A DNA stretch of 64,000 nucleotides from Balaenoptera acutorostrata (GCF_949987535.1 NC_080081.1:48892973-48956972); one strand, 5' to 3'. Positions 12,390 through 22,982 are shown, counted from the stretch's first letter. Program-made: numbers and translations. The notes: generated by a model from the letters alone, not told the origin.

Positions 12390-14890
12390 TATCCCAAAGT
12401 CTTTTGAAAGTGAAATCATCATTCTCTTAACACAATTTTCATCAGTCACTGACCAAAGTACTAGGCTATGCTTCTCACTAGCATCCCCAGAATGCTTTGG
12501 AATTCATTACCCTTGGTTCCATTTTCTTCTTTTTCTTTTAAACACTTTCATTATGCCCCTGGAAACACTGCTTCATAGTCATTACTCCTTATGTCCTCAT
12601 CTTCTTCTCCAAGTGTCTATCTGCTTCCTTACCTTAACAGAAAAGAGAGCATTCCCATGATACTTTTTCCATCATAATTTTTTCAAGGGGTGGTTTTTCA
12701 TTCTTTCAAAATTTGAAACCCAAGGTCAGCCATAGGATTAGGGTCTTTGTCTCTTCTTATTTGCATGTCAATACATTTATCTTTCTATGATTTTCTAGAA
12801 AGTTCTGTGCTTCTCATGTTCACACCATTTAACTTTCTCCCTTGCCTCACACTGTCATTCACCAAACTCTGTCACTCTTTCTCATTAAATAGACACTTTA
12901 ATGAGCCTTTTGACTCCCAGTCTTCCCCACATTCAAAGTCCTACAATTATTCTGAGTGATTTCATCATTCACATAGATAATGTTCCAGTACAAGACCCTC
13001 ATTTTCTTCACCTCCAATCTCCAGTGACATGCACATTCCATTTACTTCAGACAGGCTGTTCCACAATCTCGCCCTGCATCTTGTTATCATCTGAAATTGC
13101 TCTGCCTCCAAAATCACTAATCAAATCCCCCAACTTACTATCACCTCTTCTCTTTCTAGTCTACACATCACTGCTTCTACAATCATCATACTTCCACCAC
13201 ATTAGGGCCTCCACAGTCAACTGACATTTTAATTTTCCTCAATCCCTCTTCTTCACTTTCTTTAGTTTTCTTCTGCTTTTTTTTATTAACCAATTTTTAA
13301 TTGATGTATAATTTACAATGTTGTGTTAGTTTCAGGTGTACAGAAAAGTGATTCAGTTTTATATATATATCTATATATATATATTTTTTTTTCTTTTTCA
13401 GATTCTTTTTCCTTATAGGTTATTACAAGATATTGAATATATTTCCTTGTGCTATACAGTAGGTCCTTGTTGGTCATCTATTTTATATATAATAGTGTAT
13501 ATATATTAATCCCAAACTCTCCTATTTTACCTCCTCCCTCACTGGTATGTCTTGAGTTTATTTCTGCTTTGTAAATAAGTTCATTTGTACATTTTTTTCA
13601 GATTTCACATTTAGTGACATCATATGATATTTGTCTTTCTCTGTCTGACTTACTTCACTTAATATGATAATCTCTAAGTCCATCCTTGTTGCTACAAATG
13701 GCGTTATTTCATTCTTTTTTATGGCTGAGTAATATTCCTTTGTATATGTATAGCACATCTTCTTTATCCTGAATCCAACTTTCAGCAATAATCTTCCTAT
13801 TACTTTAAGGAGTTACTCATCTTTCATTTTCTTGCCTCCCCTGGAAAACTCTAAACCAGGTTAAATGTTACTATCATCTTTTTTCATGCCTACCTGAGTA
13901 TCTGGGTCTTGGAGGCACATCACAGAGAAAGTTAGTATCAGTATAAATTCATGATCAATAACCTCAGCTTGACTCTTAATCTTGCCCAGAAATTCATTAC
14001 CCATCAGTTTCTTTGGCTTCTAATCTCAACAAAAACTATTTCAAGTCTTCCCCACTGTCATCAAACCTCATAATTCCCACATTTCCTCTTGCTTTCTCAG
14101 CAGATATATTTTCTCACTTGTTTTTTTCTTTGTAATCATGCTTTCTGAAGAATTATCTATGTTTCTGTCTGCATGTCTCTACCTTCTACTCCTAAGTCAC
14201 TTCAGTCTAACTTCTACACCATTACTCCTCAAAAGAACTTGCACTACATCACTAAATATCTCCATGTTTCTATGTTCAATGGACACTTTTCAGTTATCTA
14301 CTACTTTGGCCTTCTAGCATAATTTAATGATGCTGACTATATCCTTCTTAAAACTTCCTCCTCCTTTGCCTTTCTTAACATCATATTGTCCTGGATTTCT
14401 GCTGCCTAAGTGCCTTCTTCTTTCTCTTTCTTGTCAGCCTCATCTTCCTCCACCTGGCTTGTAAAGTTGAAATTTCTTAAGGCTTAGTCTACTATTCCTG
14501 CTTTTCTTATGCCATATTCTTTTCCTAAGCAAACTCATTCATGCCATAGCCTTAGTTACCACATATAAAGTGATGATCCCTAAATATATATCTCCACCTC
14601 AGTCCTCTTCTATGATTTTCAGAACTTACTGCCTGAGTGCCAACTTAACATTAGCTAGTTGACTGTTTCAAAGTATCTCAAAGTCATCAGGTACAAAATT
14701 AAACTCTTTATCACCAAACTATTGCCCAGTTTAGAACATTTATTACACTTTAATTGTTAAACAAGAAAGTTGGGAGCAATCCCTAAATCCTTCAACTGCC
14801 ATAGCAAAGCCATTCTATTTTCTTTTCTAAATATTTCATGATCAATCCAGTTCCCTTTATCTTCAACAACACCATGATAATCCAAAATAC
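12390..14890 (+). mobile_element. Ancient LINE relic, probably L2/CR1-type, interrupted by an L1 fragment
   Basis: The plus strand is pyrimidine-rich and shows old LINE blocks in consensus order. Near 12955-12980 the translation reads SDFIIHIDN, a degraded form of the endonuclease motif GDFNIHID. Further on, near 14460-14830, it resembles the 3' coding region (segments recalling '...atgatccctaaatatatatctccacctcag' and 'caacttaacat'). The L1 piece at 13285-13775 splits it. Family naming is from memory; an alternative is another ancient mammalian LINE. No functional frame remains. Confidence 0.5.
13270..13775 (-). mobile_element. L1 3' end fragment, minus strand
   Basis: The minus-strand frame at 13788-13558 carries the ORF2 C-terminal motif MCYTYTKEYYSAIKKNE followed by LSEVSQTEKDKYHM. 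L1 3'UTR follows at 13285-13550 (a GACCAACAAGGACCTACTG block on the minus strand), then an A-rich tail at 13270-13284. The element is 5'-truncated at about 13770 inside ORF2. Its 3'UTR is the same type as the fragments at 49046 and 53669. Confidence 0.85.
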
Positions 14891-14909
14891 GCTTATAATT
14901 TGCATGTAT

Positions 14910-15432
14910 ATTGTTCAGGGTTCTTCAGAGAAATAGAACCAATAAGATACACATATGTGTGTATATAAGATGATTTTTTTATAAGAATGGACTCACGCGA
15001 TTATGGAGGTTGAAAAGTCCCAGGATCTGCCGTCTGCAGGCTGAAGAATCAGGGAAGTTGATGATGTAAGTCTCAGTCCAAGTCCAAAAGCCTGAGAAGT
15101 GGGGGGCTAATGATGTAAGTTCCAGACTGAATCCAAAGGCCCAAGAACCAGGAAGGCTAATATCCAAGGGCCCAAGAAGATCGATGTCCCAGCTTAAACA
15201 AAGGGAGAGAAAATTTGTCCTTCTTCTGTCTTTGTGCTTTATTTAACCCCTCAGTGGACGGCACTACATCCACCCACACTGGTGAAGATAATCTTTTTTA
15301 CTCAGTCTACTAACTCAGGTGCTAATCTCATCCAGAAATGTCCTCACAAACACACTCGGAAATAATGCTTTACCAGCTATCTGGGTGTCCCTTAGCCTAG
15401 AGAAGGTGACACATAAAATTATTCATCACAGC
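14910..15432 (+). repeat. Unnamed mammalian interspersed repeat, copy A
   Basis: This begins with GGTTCTTCAGAGAAATAGAACC and ends with TTGTGCTTTA... and GACACATAAAATTATTCATCACA blocks. Internal blocks include a 'gattatggaggttg' region and a 'ctcatccagaaatgtcctcac' region. A second diverged copy in the same orientation lies at 51555-51965. I recognise it as a common mammalian repeat but cannot name the family with confidence. No coding capacity was seen. Confidence 0.6.
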
Positions 15433-15539
15433 TTAGAATATAGAATTAACCAATAACAGTTGACTTTTCCCCTGTGATATATTTTTTTTTACTGCAACCA
15501 GTATTTTTAAAATACCAATCATGGAGACCCTCACCAAGC

Positions 15540-16085
15540 TTAAAAAATTTTAATGAGATATCACTGATCTTAGAAAAAAATAAAGACTAAAGTCCTTACA
15601 ATGGCTGGGAAGGCCCCAGTAGCTGACTTCTTGCTACCCTTGCAGTCTCTGGTCTCCCATCTTGGTCTCTGCTTTTCATTACATTGACCTTCAGTCCCTG
15701 GGATCTGGTTGCTCATTTCCGCCGTTTCTCCCTCTCACTTCTCCCTCTCACTTCTGCTCAGTTCCTCCCTCTTTGTATGTTAACTCATTCATTCTTAATA
15801 TCATAGCCAATTATTTCTCAGGAAGCTTTACTTGCTTTCCAGTATAAATCAGATATATGTGATATATTTCCTCACAGAACTGTGATTATTTCCCTCAGTA
15901 CCTCTATCTCAATTCATAACCATACAACATCACTGTGATTATTTGGTTAATATATGACTCCCCTACTAGAATTCAGACTCACTGAGAATAGGGACTGTGT
16001 ACTTTTTGCTCATCATTTATATCACCAGCACATAGCCTAATGGTTGTCACATTATAGACATTCTATAAATATTTGTCTAATTAAT
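15540..16085 (+). mobile_element. L2-like LINE 3' end relic
   Basis: A block near 15585-15660 matches the L2 '...taaagtcc...aacatggc...aaggccc' region. Positions 15962-16085 match the L2 3' end pattern ('gaatagggactgtgt', 'ccagcacatagcctaatg', 'ataaatatttgt'). It is strongly diverged and non-coding. Confidence 0.55.
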
Positions 16086-16206
16086 ACATTAATCTTGGCA
16101 GATGATACAAAACAGAGGGGCAGCTACTTAAGTTAAACAAATTTGGAAGGAAAATTTACCTGGCCAGATAAAATTAATTACTAAATTCAAATCCTGATGC
16201 AAAATG

Positions 16207-16233
16207 ACTTTTTTTTTTTTTTTTTTTTTTTTT
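16207..16233. repeat. Poly-T tract
   Basis: About 26 consecutive T residues. This could be the remnant of an antisense retroposon tail, but no element body is recognisable next to it. Confidence 0.9.
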
Positions 16234-16596
16234 GCTTCTTGTAGTTTGTTCCAATATATTTGTCTGTTAAGGTTGGGTCTATATTGGTAATTTTTAAGTA
16301 AGGCAGAGCAATAAAGAATTACTAGGGGAGTTTTTCCAAATAACCATTCTTTCCCCCACTCTCACCCCTAAGGAATAAAATACTCTTGCTGTGAAGTGAA
16401 ATGAGGTGGGGGATAGGGATAGTAACTGAGAAATCTGTTGTTTTATGGTGGCTTAGTAAGTGATCCAAAAGTCAATGAATAAAATACTCTTAACATGACC
16501 ATTTGGGAGACTGAATCAAACTACCTGGAAAGCAAATGATTTGTTAAGTTCAGCTACTCAAAACCGTTAAATTACTGAAGATATTTATGTGTTTTT

Positions 16597-16598
<2 letters not shown>

Positions 16599-16632
<34 letters not shown>
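16599..16632. repeat. (AC)n microsatellite
   Basis: About 17 perfect AC units followed by a short ATATAT. A length-variable dinucleotide tract. The minus-strand frame with Val-Cys repeats here is an artefact of it. Confidence 0.95.
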
Positions 16633-16638
<6 letters not shown>

Positions 16639-17099
16639 GAAAAGAGCTCTGTAATGCTGTAGGGTATAGGATGAGACAGGAATTATTAAGTTGGTGACAT
16701 AAACATAGATCTGATCATTGATAACCATGTGTGCCACCTTAAGGAACTGCTTACAGGTTATCAACAGGGAAGCCGCAAAGTCAAATTTTTGCCTAGAATT
16801 CCTGATTCTCAAACAGTAGGAGAGTGTGGGGATAGAAGTAAGAGGCAATGCTTCAGAAATTTTTGTGGGATTCATTCAAATTACCTTTGCCTGTATAACA
16901 TCTGGAAGTGATCGATTATGCATGTGGCAAGGAGGGTGTCACCTCTTGCTTTCCTGTATCGTTAAGAATTTTTGGAATAAGTGGAAATGAGCTCTACCTT
17001 TGACATGTGATGAAGATAAACAATTACTAAACTTTAGGAACCACTCAAAAATGTTATCCCTCTATTGGCTGAATGGAGATGGGTTTGAGAAAGGAGAGA

Positions 17100-17460
17100 G
17101 ACCATTTGTTCATTCCACAGGTATTTGTTGAGGGTCACTGTATCCCAGTTAATATACAGCTACTGCATGACCATGGCAAAGTTTTATATCAGCCTTCATG
17201 GAGCTTGCATTCTGATGAGGACAGAAATAAGAAACAAGTGAACATATATAAATGAAATTTTATTTAGTGATAAATGCAATGAAATAAATAAAGAGAGTCT
17301 TATGATTGAGAGTAATAGGGGGAGGTGAAATTTTTTTTTGTGGAAAGCCTTTTGGAAGAAGAAATATCTAATCTTATCACTGAAGGACAAAAATCCAAAG
17401 GAAAGGTGTTCAGATAGAACAATTGAGCTCAAAGATGAGCAGAGGGTAGGAAGTTACTGT
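17100..17460. repeat. Possible ancient interspersed repeat
   Basis: The start 'cattccacaggtatttgttgaggg', then 'catggagcttgcattctgatgagg' and 'aataagaaacaagtgaa', resembles a widespread old mammalian repeat beginning 'caacaaatatttattgagcac'. A similar start occurs near 39005. Very diverged and not named. Confidence 0.4.
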
Positions 17461-17528
17461 ACTGTAAAAACTGAAAGACACTGTAGCCTGTGGCACAGTG
17501 AGCTGTAGCTACAGATCCAGAGAGCAAG

Positions 17529-18118
17529 TGTCATGCCCTGAGGTGGAAGGGTGACCAGGGGCCAGGTCATGTGCCGCAGACCGGCTGCAGAAAGCCAGAA
17601 GTTCCTGGTGGTGAGGGGTAAGGAACTGAAAAGCACCAGTATGGGGTCAGAAGGGCCAAGACAACTGATGGTTGCAAGGCAAGTTTATTCAAAGAGCATG
17701 AATGTATATATAGGTTTAGTACGGAACGAATATCAGACAATAAATCAGTAAACCTTGTATTTCCGCATAATTCTGTCGCCACTATCTATGCGCCACTATC
17801 TATGCACCACTATCTATGCACCACTATCTATGCACCACTATCTATGCGTCAGCATGCCTTATGGGCCATTCTTTGGAGATAACAGACTTCCTCCTCAGGG
17901 CAGCACGTCCTTCTTCTGGGGAACAACCAGGGGCTCTTAGATGCAGAGCAGGCACCTGGAGCGAAACTGGCCGCAAGCCATTTTCCTTTTTTACGCTCAA
18001 TACCGTAGCGTCAGGAGTGCATACCAAGAGAGAGACAAGCAGTTCTCCGGAAAGCAGAAAGCTGAATAAGCTTACAGCTTGGGGGCCACCACAGTCATGC
18101 AGGTTTGGTTCATGGTGA
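17529..18118 (-). mobile_element. Solo LTR of an endogenous retrovirus-type element
   Basis: On the minus strand the segment is GC-richer than its surroundings. It carries a TATA-like stretch (17704-17714) followed about 20 bp later by the poly(A) signal AATAAA (complement of 17684-17689) and a pyrimidine-rich downstream part. CAAG lies immediately outside both ends (17525-17528 and 18119-18122), as a 4-bp TSD would. If the right edge is placed 2 bp further out, the termini are TGTCA and TGACA. No internal viral coding region is adjacent, so it looks like a solo LTR left by recombination. The family is not identified. Confidence 0.55.
17777..17846. repeat. 14-bp tandem repeat, five units
   Basis: Five consecutive units of CRCCACTATCTATG: units 1-2 begin CG and units 3-5 begin CA. 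They lie inside the LTR-like segment on the U3 side of its TATA-like stretch. There are no spacers, so this is not a CRISPR array. Copy number is likely to be variable. Confidence 0.92.
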
Positions 18119-18122
18119 CAAG

Positions 18123-18775
18123 TTTGTACTAAGTTCTAAGTGAAAGGAGCAGCCATGGAAATGTTTTCAGCAGTGTGATAAATTACATTTTAGCTTCCGT
18201 GTGGAGAATGATTGGATGGGGCAGGAGTGAAAGATCAGTAAGGAAGTTACTTCAGAATTCCAGAAGAATTATGGATGGGGCTAGGGCCATAGTGGGAACA
18301 TTGTCAGTGAGTTGGTTTGAGATTTATATTAGATCTTGATTCTTCACTCTTGTTTCTCTGTTGTCTAGAAAGGAGATTTGGTTGTTACTCGTTAGAGAAC
18401 AACAGCAGAAGTGGCTATGGAAAGAAAAGCTAGGGTTTTAACTGAATGAAGAGGAACAGCTGATAGGTCAGAAGATGGCAGAATTGAAGTGGAAAACTGG
18501 TAAAATGGTTAAAATGGTTTGTACTTCAATGAGCAGAATTTTGCAGGCAGGAAGGGGAGAAATGATCTGGAAGAAGCAGGAGAACAAGAAGGACAATTAC
18601 TCTATCTCTTCCCTGAGACTGAGAAAAAGAACATCTGCTTGAAAGGGCTAAAGGAGAACTCGTGACTTCAAAGCATATCCAGGTTAGAGTTAAGGTGAGG
18701 AGGTGTAGGGATTATTCAGAGAGAGACATGAGGACTGAGAGGGGTTTACTAATCCTACACCAGGAGTTATAGAGC
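18123..18775. other. Unassigned DNA between LTR and L1
   Basis: Purine-rich plus strand with no open frame of note, no recognised repeat and no RNA gene. It is the left flank of the 18776-29097 L1 insertion. Confidence 0.5.
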
Positions 18776-18786
18776 AAGAGAGGAAG

Positions 18787-19554
18787 CATTTAATGTTGTC
18801 CCAGAGGTTTCTGAGACTGTCCTAAGTTCTTTTCATTCTTTTTTCTTTATTCCACTCTGCAGTAGTTATTTCCACTATTTTATCTTCTAGGTCACTTATC
18901 CGTTCTTCTGCCTCAGTTATTCTGCTATTGATCCCTTCTAGAGTATTTTTAATTTCATTTATTGTGTTGTTCATAGTTGCTTGGTTCCCCTTTAGTTCTT
19001 CTAGGTCTTTGTGAAATGTTTCTTGCATTTTGTCTATTCTATTTCAAAGATTTTGGATCATCTTTACTATCATTATTCTGAATTCTTTTTCAGGTAGACT
19101 GCCTATTTCCTCTTCCTTTTTTAGGTCTGGTGTGTTTTTACCTTGCTCCTTCATCTGCTGTATATTTTTCTGTTTTCTCATTTTGCTTATCTTACTGTGT
19201 TTGGGGTCTCCTTTTCGCATGCTGCAGGTTCATAGTTCCTGTTGTTTTGGTGTCTGTCCCCAGTGGCTAAGGTTGGGGACTAAGCTAACCTACTGGTTAA
19301 GCTAATCTCGGCTAAGGTTGTGTAGGTATCCTGGTGGAAGGGACTAGTGCCTGTGTTCTTGTGGATGAGGCTGGATCTTGTCTTTCTGGTGGGCAGGTCC
19401 ACATCTGGTGGTGTGTTTTGGGGTGTCTGTGGCCTTATTATGATTTTAGGCAGCCTCTCTGCTAATGGATGGGGCTGTGTTCCTCTCTTGCTAGTTGCTT
19501 GGCATAGGGTGTCCAGCACTGTAGCTTGCTGGTCGTTGAGTGAAGCTGGGTCTT
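18787..19554 (-). pseudogene. Inverted L1 5'UTR and ORF1 start of the outer element
   Basis: The minus-strand frame 19028-18822 encodes ORF1 coiled-coil sequence ([20 protein letters not shown]). The region 19195-19554 matches the distal 5'UTR of the full-length L1 at about 21692-22030. It is cut off inside ORF1 at 18787 and cannot encode a full protein. Its orientation is opposite to the rest of the outer L1. Confidence 0.9.
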
Positions 19555-20274
19555 CTACAGGACAATATCACTGATGAACATAGATGCAAAAATCCTCAAC
19601 AAACTACTAGCAAACAGAATCCAACAGCACATTAAAAGGATCATACACCACGATCAAGTGGGGTTTATTCCAGGAATGCAAGGATTCTTCAATATACGCA
19701 AATCAATCAACGTGATACATCATATTAACAAACTGAAGGAGAAAAACCATATGATCATCTCAATAGATGCAGAGAAAGCTTTGGACAAAATTCAACACCC
19801 ATTTATGATAAAAGCCCTTCAGAAAGTAGGCATAAAGGGAACTTTCCTCAACATAATAAAGGCCATATATGACAAAAGCACAGCCAACATCGTCCTCAAT
19901 GGTGAAAAACTGAAACCATTTGAACTAGGATCAGGAACAAGACAAGGTTGCCCACTCTCACCACTATTATTCAACATAGTTTTGGAAGTGTTAGCCACAG
20001 CAATCAGAGAAGAAAAAGAAATAAAAAGAATCCAAATCGGAAAAGAAGAAGTAAAGCTGTCACTGTTTGCAGATGACATGATACTATACATAGAGAATCC
20101 TAAAGATGCTACCAGAAAACTACTAGAGGTAATCAATGAATTTGTAAAGTAGCGGGATTAAAAATTAATGCACAGAAATCTCTTGCATTCCTATACACTA
20201 ATGATGAAAAATCTGAAAGTGAAATTAAGAAAACACTCCCATTTAACATTGCAACAAAAAAATAAAATATCTAG
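19555..20274 (+). pseudogene. Outer L1 ORF2, first plus-strand part (reverse transcriptase)
   Basis: The frame 19574-20152 encodes 192 residues of the reverse transcriptase fingers and palm, including [13 protein letters not shown] and the FADD box. It ends in a frameshift near 20145-20152, where the intact pattern 'aatttggtaaagta' has lost bases. The element is interrupted at 20274 by the nested L1. The reading continues at 27184 in the second half. Confidence 0.93.
20256..20274. repeat. Target-site duplication of the nested L1, left copy
   Basis: The core AATAAAATATCTAG at 20261-20274 is repeated exactly at 27189-27202, just after the nested L1's poly(A) tail. With the preceding A-run the duplication may reach about 19-20 bp with one mismatch. 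The original site was L1 ORF2 sequence of the outer element. Confidence 0.92.
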
Positions 20275-20364
20275 ACTGGGGCTGGCGGCATGAACACAGC
20301 CTGAAGGGGTTAGCGCACCACAGCTAGCCGGGAGGGAGTCCGGGGAAAAAGTCTGCAGCTGCCG

Positions 20365-20393
20365 AAGAGGCAAGAGACTTTTTCTTGCCTCTT
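20365..20393 (+). other. Hairpin in 5'UTR unit 1
   Basis: Perfect 11-bp inverted repeat AAGAGGCAAGA / TCTTGCCTCTT with a 7-base loop GACTTTT. The same hairpin recurs in unit 2. Confidence 0.85.
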
Positions 20394-20725
20394 TGTTTCG
20401 TGGCGGGCAAGGAGAGGGGATTCAGAGCACTGCCTAAATGAACTCCAGAGACTGGCGCGAGCCACAGCTATCAGTGCGGACCCCACAGCAACAGGGGCAC
20501 AGAGGAAAAAATGGAGAGATTCCTGCACAGAGGCTCGGCGCCGAGTATCAGCAGCCTGAGAGGCTTGTCTGCTCACCCGCCGGGGCGGGCAGGGCTGGGA
20601 GCTGAGGCTCGGCTTCAGTCGGATCGCAGGGAGAGGACTGGGGCTGGCGGCGTGAACACAGCCTGAAGGGGTTAGTGCACCACAGGTAGCCGGAAGTGAG
20701 TCCGGGAAAAAGTCTGCAGCTGCCG

Positions 20726-20754
20726 AAGAGGCAAGAGACTTTTTCTTGCCTCTT
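20726..20754 (+). other. Hairpin in 5'UTR unit 2
   Basis: The same 11-bp stem and 7-base loop as at 20365-20393, unchanged although other bases differ between the two units. Confidence 0.85.
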
Positions 20755-22030
20755 TGTTTCGCTGTGTGCAAGGAGAGGGGATTCAGAGCGCTGCCTAAAC
20801 GAACTCCAGAGAAGGGCGCTAGCCGCGGCGATCAGCGCGGACCCCAGAGACGGGCGTGAGACGCTGGGGCTGCTGCTGCCGCCTCCAAAAAGCCTGTGTG
20901 TGAGCACAGGTCACTCTCCACACCGCCCCTCCCAGTAGCCTGTGCAGCCCGCCACTGCCAGGGTCCCGGGATCCGGGGACAACATCCCCGGGAGAACGCA
21001 CGGCGCGCCTCAGGCTGGTGCAACGTCACGCTGGACTCTGACGCTGCAGGCTCGCCCAGCCTCCTCTGTACCCCACCCTCCCCACGGCCTGGGTGAGCCA
21101 GAGGCCCCGAAGCAGCTTCTCCTTTAACCCCGTCCTGTCTGGGTGGGGAACAGACGCCCTCAGGCGACCTACACGTAGAGGCGGGTCTAAATCCAAAGCT
21201 GAACCCCAGGAGCTGTGCGAACAGGGAAGAGAAGGGGAAATCTCTCCCAGCAGCCTCAGAAGCAGCGGATTAAAGCTCCACAAACAACTTGATGTGCCTG
21301 CATCTGTTGAACACCTGAATAGACAACGAATCATCCCAAATTCAGGAGGTGGACTTTGGGAGCAGGAGATATTAATTTTTCCCCTTTTCCTTTTTTTTTG
21401 TGAGTGTATATGTATATGCTGCTGGGTGAGATTTTGTCTGTATAGCTTTGCTTTACAATAGCTTTATTTTACTTCACTATATTATAGCCTCTTTCTTTCT
21501 TTCTTTCTATTTTTTCTCCCTTTTACTCTGAGCTGTGTGGACGAAAGGCTCTTGGTGCTCCAGTCAGGCATCAGGGCTGTGCCTCTGAGGTGGGAGAGCC
21601 AACTTCAGAACACTGGTCCACAAGAGACCTCCCAGCTCCACGTAATACCAAACGGCAAAAATCTCCCAGAGATCTCCATCTCAACATCAAGACCCAGCTT
21701 CACCCAACGACCAGCAAGCTACAGTGCTGGACACCCTATGCCAAACAACTAGCTAGACAGGAACACAACCCCATCCATTAGCAGAGAGGCTGCCTAAAAT
21801 CATAATAAGGCCACAGACACCCCAAAATACACCACCAGACGTGGACGTGCCCACCAGAAAGACAAGATCTAGCCTCATCCACCAGAACTCAGGAACTAGT
21901 TCCCTCCACCAGGAAGCCTACACAAACCACTGAACCAACCTTAGCCATTGGGGACAGATACCAAAAACAACGGGAACTACAAACCTGCAGCCTGTGAAAA
22001 GGAGACCCCAAACACAGTAAGATAGGCAAA

Positions 22031-22924
22031 ATGAGACGACAGAAAAACACACAGCAGGTGAAGGAGCAGGCTCAAAACACACTGGACTTAACAAATGAAG
22101 AGGAAATAGGTAGTCTACCTGAAAAAGAATTCAGAATAATGATAGTAAGGATGATCCAAAATCTTGGAAATAGAATAGACAAAATGCAAGAAACATTTAA
22201 CAAGGATGTCGAAGAACTAAAGAGGAACCAAGCAATGATGAAGAACACAATAAATGAAATTAAAAATACTCTAGATGGGATCAATAGTAGAATAACTGAG
22301 GCAGAAGAAAGGATAAGTGACCTGGAAGATAAAATGGTGGAAATAACTACTACAGAGCAGGATAAAGAAAAAAGAATGAAAAGAACTGAGGACAGTCTCA
22401 GGGACCTCTGGGACAACATTAAACACTCCAACATTCGAATTATAGGGGTACCAGAAGAAGAAGAGAAAAAGAAAGGGACTGAGAAAATTTTTGAAGAGAT
22501 TATAGTTGAAAACTTCCCTAATATGGGAAAGGAAATAGTTAATCAAGTCCTGGAAGCACAGAGAGTCCCATACAGGATAAACCCAAGGAGGAACACGCCA
22601 AGACACATATTAATCAAACTGTCAAAAATTAAATATAAGGAAAACATATTAAAGGCAGCAAGGGAAAAACAACAAATAACACACAAGGAAATCCCCATAA
22701 GGATAACATCTGATCTATCAGCAGAAACTCTGCAAGCCAGAAGGGAGTGGCAGGATATACTTAAAGTGATGAAGGAGAAAAACCTACAACCAAGATTACT
22801 CTACCCAGCAAGGATTTCACTCAGATTCGATGGAGAAATTAAAACCTTTACAGACAAGCAAAAGCTGAGAGAGTTCAGCACCACCAAACCAGCTTTACAA
22901 CAAATGCTAAAGGAACTTCTCTAG
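22031..22924 (+). CDS. L1 ORF1 protein, RNA-binding chaperone, intact
   Basis: A complete 297-codon frame. The family protein forms trimers, coats L1 RNA in cis and acts as a nucleic-acid chaperone in cytoplasmic particles. Seen here: a charged N-terminus with [10 protein letters not shown] at residues 29-38; a long heptad-rich coiled coil at about 45-118 ([20 protein letters not shown] at 83-102); an RRM-type domain at about 131-215 starting [10 protein letters not shown]; and a C-terminal domain with the conserved [11 protein letters not shown] at 258-268. The ATG at 22031 aligns with the start in the minus-strand L1 at 9963. The protein is shorter than human ORF1p (338 aa), mainly at the N-terminus and coiled coil. 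ORF2 follows after 58 bp. No stop or frameshift is seen, so the protein could be made if transcribed. It is an L1 gene, not a host gene. Confidence 0.95.
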   Translation: MRRQKNTQQVKEQAQNTLDLTNEEEIGSLPEKEFRIMIVRMIQNLGNRIDKMQETFNKDVEELKRNQAMMKNTINEIKNTLDGINSRITEAEERISDLEDKMVEITTTEQDKEKRMKRTEDSLRDLWDNIKHSNIRIIGVPEEEEKKKGTEKIFEEIIVENFPNMGKEIVNQVLEAQRVPYRINPRRNTPRHILIKLSKIKYKENILKAAREKQQITHKEIPIRITSDLSAETLQARREWQDILKVMKEKNLQPRLLYPARISLRFDGEIKTFTDKQKLREFSTTKPALQQMLKELL

Positions 22925-22982
22925 GCAAGAAACACAAGAGAAGGAAAACACCTACAATAACAAACCCAATACATTTAAGAAA

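Larger units (their letters stand above)
20275..20850 (+). repeat. Tandem 5'UTR units (one complete, one truncated)
   Basis: Both units begin ACTGGGGCTGGCGGC (20275 and 20637) and share long near-identical blocks, for example AGTCTGCAGCTGCCGAAGAG and GGAGAGGGGATTCAGAGC. Similarity stops after GCGGACCCCA in the second unit, so that unit lacks the last roughly 146 bp of unit 1. The element starts exactly at a unit boundary. Confidence 0.9.
20275..22030 (+). promoter_or_regulatory. L1 5'UTR / internal promoter with duplicated module and CpG-rich part
   Basis: This is the only markedly GC- and CpG-rich stretch in the window, densest at about 20280-21200. Unit 1 spans 20275-20636 (362 bp). A second unit starting at 20637 matches the first about 215 bases of unit 1 (to about 20850), then passes into non-repeated sequence. 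By analogy with other L1s it should hold the internal RNA polymerase II promoter and be a methylation target. No YY1-like AAGATGG start is present, unlike the older L1 head near 11880. Confidence 0.85.

Noticed and set aside
12385..13224. Successive plus-strand frames as a host gene
   Set aside because: Composition and the degraded HID endonuclease-like motif fit an ancient LINE relic, and an L1 fragment interrupts the region.
17777..17846. CRISPR-like short repeats
   Set aside because: The 14-bp units are directly adjacent with no spacers, and the genome is mammalian. It is a minisatellite.
20896..21461. Plus-strand frames in the GC-rich region as exons of a CpG-island gene
   Set aside because: The whole GC-rich stretch lies inside the L1 5'UTR, bounded by the L1 start at 20275 and ORF1 at 22031.
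22072..22606. Long minus-strand frames over L1 ORF1
   Set aside because: They are mirror frames of the real plus-strand ORF1, caused by its A-rich codon use, and lack known motifs.
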